Under the pieces are notes generated by a model. The model had not been told where the DNA came from. It saw nothing but the letters and a program-made list of their open reading frames with translations, and made no database searches. This document shows, in pieces, positions 33,255-34,982 of a DNA stretch of 34,982 nucleotides. Every line of letters starts with the position of its first letter. Within the stretch, counting starts at the first letter, position 1. Source of the DNA: an uncultured Treponema sp. (GTDB lineage: Bacteria; Spirochaetota; Spirochaetia; Treponematales; Treponemataceae); the NCBI GenBank assembly GCA_937885235.1, contig CAKZZK010000138.1, positions 1-34,982 of the forward strand. The letters run 5' to 3'. The position numbers and the translations under genes are program-made.

Positions 33255-33355
33255 AAATCGACGAGTCATGGTTTGCGACTCGCCGAGTCGTGTTTCCAGA
33301 CCCGACGGGTCGCGGTTTGCGACTCGTCGAGTCGCAGTTCCAGACTCGTCGATTT
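33255..33355. repeat. Palindrome array with exact 22-bp period
   Basis: Five copies of a GACTCG-N-CGAGTC palindrome are centred at 33261, 33283, 33305, 33327 and 33349, each exactly 22 bases from the next. Three are complete: CGACTCGCCGAGTCG, GACCCGACGGGTC and CGACTCGTCGAGTCG. The outer two are half-copies that form a 13-bp inverted pair (33255-33267 and 33343-33355). The eight-base spacers alternate between a GGTTTG type and a GTTTCCA/GTTCCA type, giving a 44-bp higher unit. Confidence 0.85.
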
Positions 33356-33561
33356 TGCACATATACATAAATCCGCAGCCCAAGGGATCCCGGTAAAAAT
33401 TTAAAAAATGTCCTTGACCATAGCCCATCGACTACGTATCAAGCAAATTGAACCTATTTATTGAAATAATCTTTTGCTATACAGGCATTGGGATGAAATC
33501 GGTGTTTGTGTAGTGCTCGATATGTCGTCCATATTAACATTATAGCATATAAACCCCGATA
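33356..33561. other. AT-rich gene-free spacer
   Basis: Together with the array and leader to its left this makes about 420 bases without a gene. A weak promoter candidate on the minus strand, TTGATA (33565-33560) and TATAAT (33544-33539) with a short 15-base spacer, could read through the palindrome array into the barrel-protein gene. Nothing else is evident. Confidence 0.35.
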
Positions 33562-33744
33562 TCAAATAAGCTTTATCACAATAATGATAATTAAAACTAT
33601 AATGAATAGAAAAATCCATCCCAAAATTTTCCACCCAATATCAAAAACGGGCTTTGCAACTTTTAATGTCGCTTTCAGGATATTAAATAATAATACAATG
33701 ATTAAAATAACGACTAAAACTATCATTTCTATACTTACCACCAT
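33562..33744 (-). CDS. Small hydrophobic membrane protein downstream of the ankyrin gene
   Basis: The predicted protein is 60 residues with two long hydrophobic segments (about 3-24 and 41-60) joined by a short loop containing KATLKVAKPVFDIGWK. The ATG at 33744 overlaps the last codons of the ankyrin gene by 10 bases, an arrangement suited to translational coupling; another start at 33726 is possible. There is no clear ribosome site for either. The sequence is AT-rich, and hydrophobic frames arise easily in such DNA, so I hold this as a probable but unproven gene. Confidence 0.45.
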   Translation of the reverse strand: MVVSIEMIVLVVILIIVLLFNILKATLKVAKPVFDIGWKILGWIFLFIIVLIIIIVIKLI

Positions 33745-34982
33745 GATGAATGAAGAGCTGCATTATACAGCTTTGTGTATAGGCTTGTATTTCTTAATGA
33801 TGAATTGCAGTATTCATACACATAGTCATCACCCTTCTTTGCATCAAGTTTTGCACCTGCATTAATAAGCAAATTTGCAGCGTCTGCTGTTATATTTTTG
33901 TTGACTGCATACATGAGCACTGTGGAACCATCTTTATCACGTGCGTTGACATCAGCGCCAGCTTTTAACAGTGCTTTTATTATTGCTAAAGAAGGTGACT
34001 GTCTGTTAACCGCTTCAATAAGCTCTGTATGATACAATTTTCCTTCCCTCATATCTATTTTCGCACCATGTGCAATAAGGGCTTCGACTGCGTTTGCATT
34101 ATCACTATTGACTGCGTAATATAGTGCTGTCCGCCCATCAAGATCCTGTTTATTTACATTATCACAGCTGTTTATCACGGAATCAAGGAGTTTGTAATCT
34201 TTGCAGCTTCCAATTGTCCACTCTACTGTATCTTTTGTAGCCTTTAAGCCAAGCTCCCTAATTAATGCATCGAGTACAACCTGGTTACTAAAGGCAACAG
34301 GATATTTAATTCCATACTGAGTTTTTTGGAGACCGGCACAGAATATGGAATCAGATTTAAACCAGTCTATATACGCAGCAACTTTGTCTTTTTCACTGGA
34401 AAGACATATCAAATAAATATCATTTCGTAATCCTTTATCTTCATATCCCAGACGTATAGATTTTGTAGCCCGAATTTTATGGATAATCTGTATAGCTGTT
34501 TGTGCAGGAGAAAGGGCATACGCTAATATACAGCTGTTTATAAGGCTATCAGAAGATGGATCATGTTTAAGCAAGAGAGGGACAAGCCTTGTCTTGCTAG
34601 TCTGCTTAATAGAAGCAAGAGAGACCGTTACGTTTGAGAGTGTTTTGGAATTATTTATTGCGCTCATGAGTTGTTTTTCTACATCCTTCGGATTGATGTT
34701 GCAGACAGCCCATTCCAAAGCTGTGTTGCCGTATTTATCCTGATGGTTTATATCCGCACCGAGTTCTATCAAGCGCTCAGCAATTCTTGGCTCGCGGTTA
34801 CATCTGATAGCCCAGATAAGAGGAGAATAGCCGTCTTTATGGCTGGTATCATTGATGTCTGCCCCACAATCTAGCAATGCGTCAATTACGGCAGGATTAC
34901 GGCTGTACATGGCAGCCCACTGTATTGTATTATTCGTAAGGGAATTTGTCGCAAGAATTCGAAAGCGACTTTGTCGTATATA
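33735..34982 (-). CDS. Ankyrin-repeat protein, 5' end beyond the window
   Basis: At least 415 residues are visible. The frame stays open from an internal ATG at 34910 to the window edge, and that upstream part reads TIQWAAMYSRN, the start of an ankyrin repeat, so the true start lies outside. Repeats near the N-terminal side include NPAVIDALLDCGADIN, YSPLIWAIRCN...LIELGADINHQD and GNTALEWAV. The middle (about 170 residues) has lost the pattern. Repeats return near the C-terminus: GRTALYYAVNSDNANAVEA, LLKAGADVNARD, GSTVLMYAVNK and LLINAGAKLDA. Ankyrin repeats bind other proteins. The region is visibly AT-richer than the rest of the window, which may mean recent transfer. Confidence 0.88.
   Translation of the reverse strand, partial: YIRQSRFRILATNSLTNNTIQWAAMYSRNPAVIDALLDCGADINDTSHKDGYSPLIWAIRCNREPRIAERLIELGADINHQDKYGNTALEWAVCNINPKDVEKQLMSAINNSKTLSNVTVSLASIKQTSKTRLVPLLLKHDPSSDSLINSCILAYALSPAQTAIQIIHKIRATKSIRLGYEDKGLRNDIYLICLSSEKDKVAAYIDWFKSDSIFCAGLQKTQYGIKYPVAFSNQVVLDALIRELGLKATKDTVEWTIGSCKDYKLLDSVINSCDNVNKQDLDGRTALYYAVNSDNANAVEALIAHGAKIDMREGKLYHTELIEAVNRQSPSLAIIKALLKAGADVNARDKDGSTVLMYAVNKNITADAANLLINAGAKLDAKKGDDYVYEYCNSSLRNTSLYTKLYNAALHSSWW

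Noticed and set aside
33255..33355. CRISPR array
   Set aside because: Repeat units are short palindromes with 8-base spacers that alternate between two sequences. There are no unique spacers and no cas genes.
33159..33428. Short frames running through the palindrome array on both strands, including the 5' extension of the barrel-protein frame
   Set aside because: Their peptides (for example RRVANRD-type repeats) come from the DNA repeat itself. The real start of the barrel protein at 33141 has a strong ribosome site and a signal peptide.

Overview
This window looks like a chromosomal segment of a Treponema-type spirochaete, probably a host-associated anaerobe. The main reasons are a sodium-pumping oxaloacetate decarboxylase operon (oadGAB), a spirochaete/mitochondrial-type EF-G, a CheW plus two chemoreceptors, several periplasmic or outer-membrane proteins without close recognisable families, and a long homopolymeric C/G tract in a promoter region, a device well known from T. 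pallidum. The genus is an inference from gene content; no rRNA or tRNA gene is present to confirm it.

Layout. 1-900: an AzlD-like membrane protein and a small membrane protein with its own promoter. 900-3150: rplM-rpsI behind a strong promoter, then recX and an unusual HTH-receiver regulator. 3149-5070 (minus): a DUF975 membrane protein and the SppA peptidase. 5260-12180 (plus): a ComF-like phosphoribosyltransferase, then a tight six-gene run: cheW, a DegT-fold protein that has lost its catalytic lysine, nadK, recN, an unknown protein and an HD-domain protein with a decayed second HD copy. 12200-16130: the oadGAB operon; its alpha subunit carries two biotin-carrier domains. 16131-16599 has no convincing gene but holds a perfect 16-bp inverted repeat and a promoter. 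16600-22117: a YczE-like membrane protein, a chemoreceptor with a small secreted protein downstream, and a large secreted protein of unknown function. The chemoreceptor and the large secreted protein diverge from a promoter region containing a C10 tract. 22134-26860 (minus): argR with overlapping ARG boxes over its promoter, and a chemoreceptor-anchored protein-DNA adenine methylase operon. 27024-31567 (minus): gpmI, then fusA with a RecA-like ATPase. 31702-33141 (minus): a probable outer-membrane beta-barrel protein. 33255-33355: an array of palindromes with exact 22-bp period. 33562-34982 (minus): AT-richer ankyrin-repeat gene cut by the window edge, overlapping a small membrane protein gene.

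How the pieces fit. The metabolic core (GpmI, OadGAB, NadK) suits a fermentative, sodium-motive-force-using organism, and three chemotaxis genes suit a motile one. Several genes (yczE-like, the 594-residue chemoreceptor, the 812-residue secreted protein, argR) have a good -35/-10 pair ending only 6-10 bases before the start codon and no properly spaced Shine-Dalgarno site. This points to leaderless or near-leaderless transcripts. No complete undescribed defence or mobile system was found. The strongest unexplained signals are the 22-bp-period palindrome array, the C10 tract at a divergent promoter, the leaderless promoter set, the lysine-less DegT homologue and the tandem-biotin OadA.
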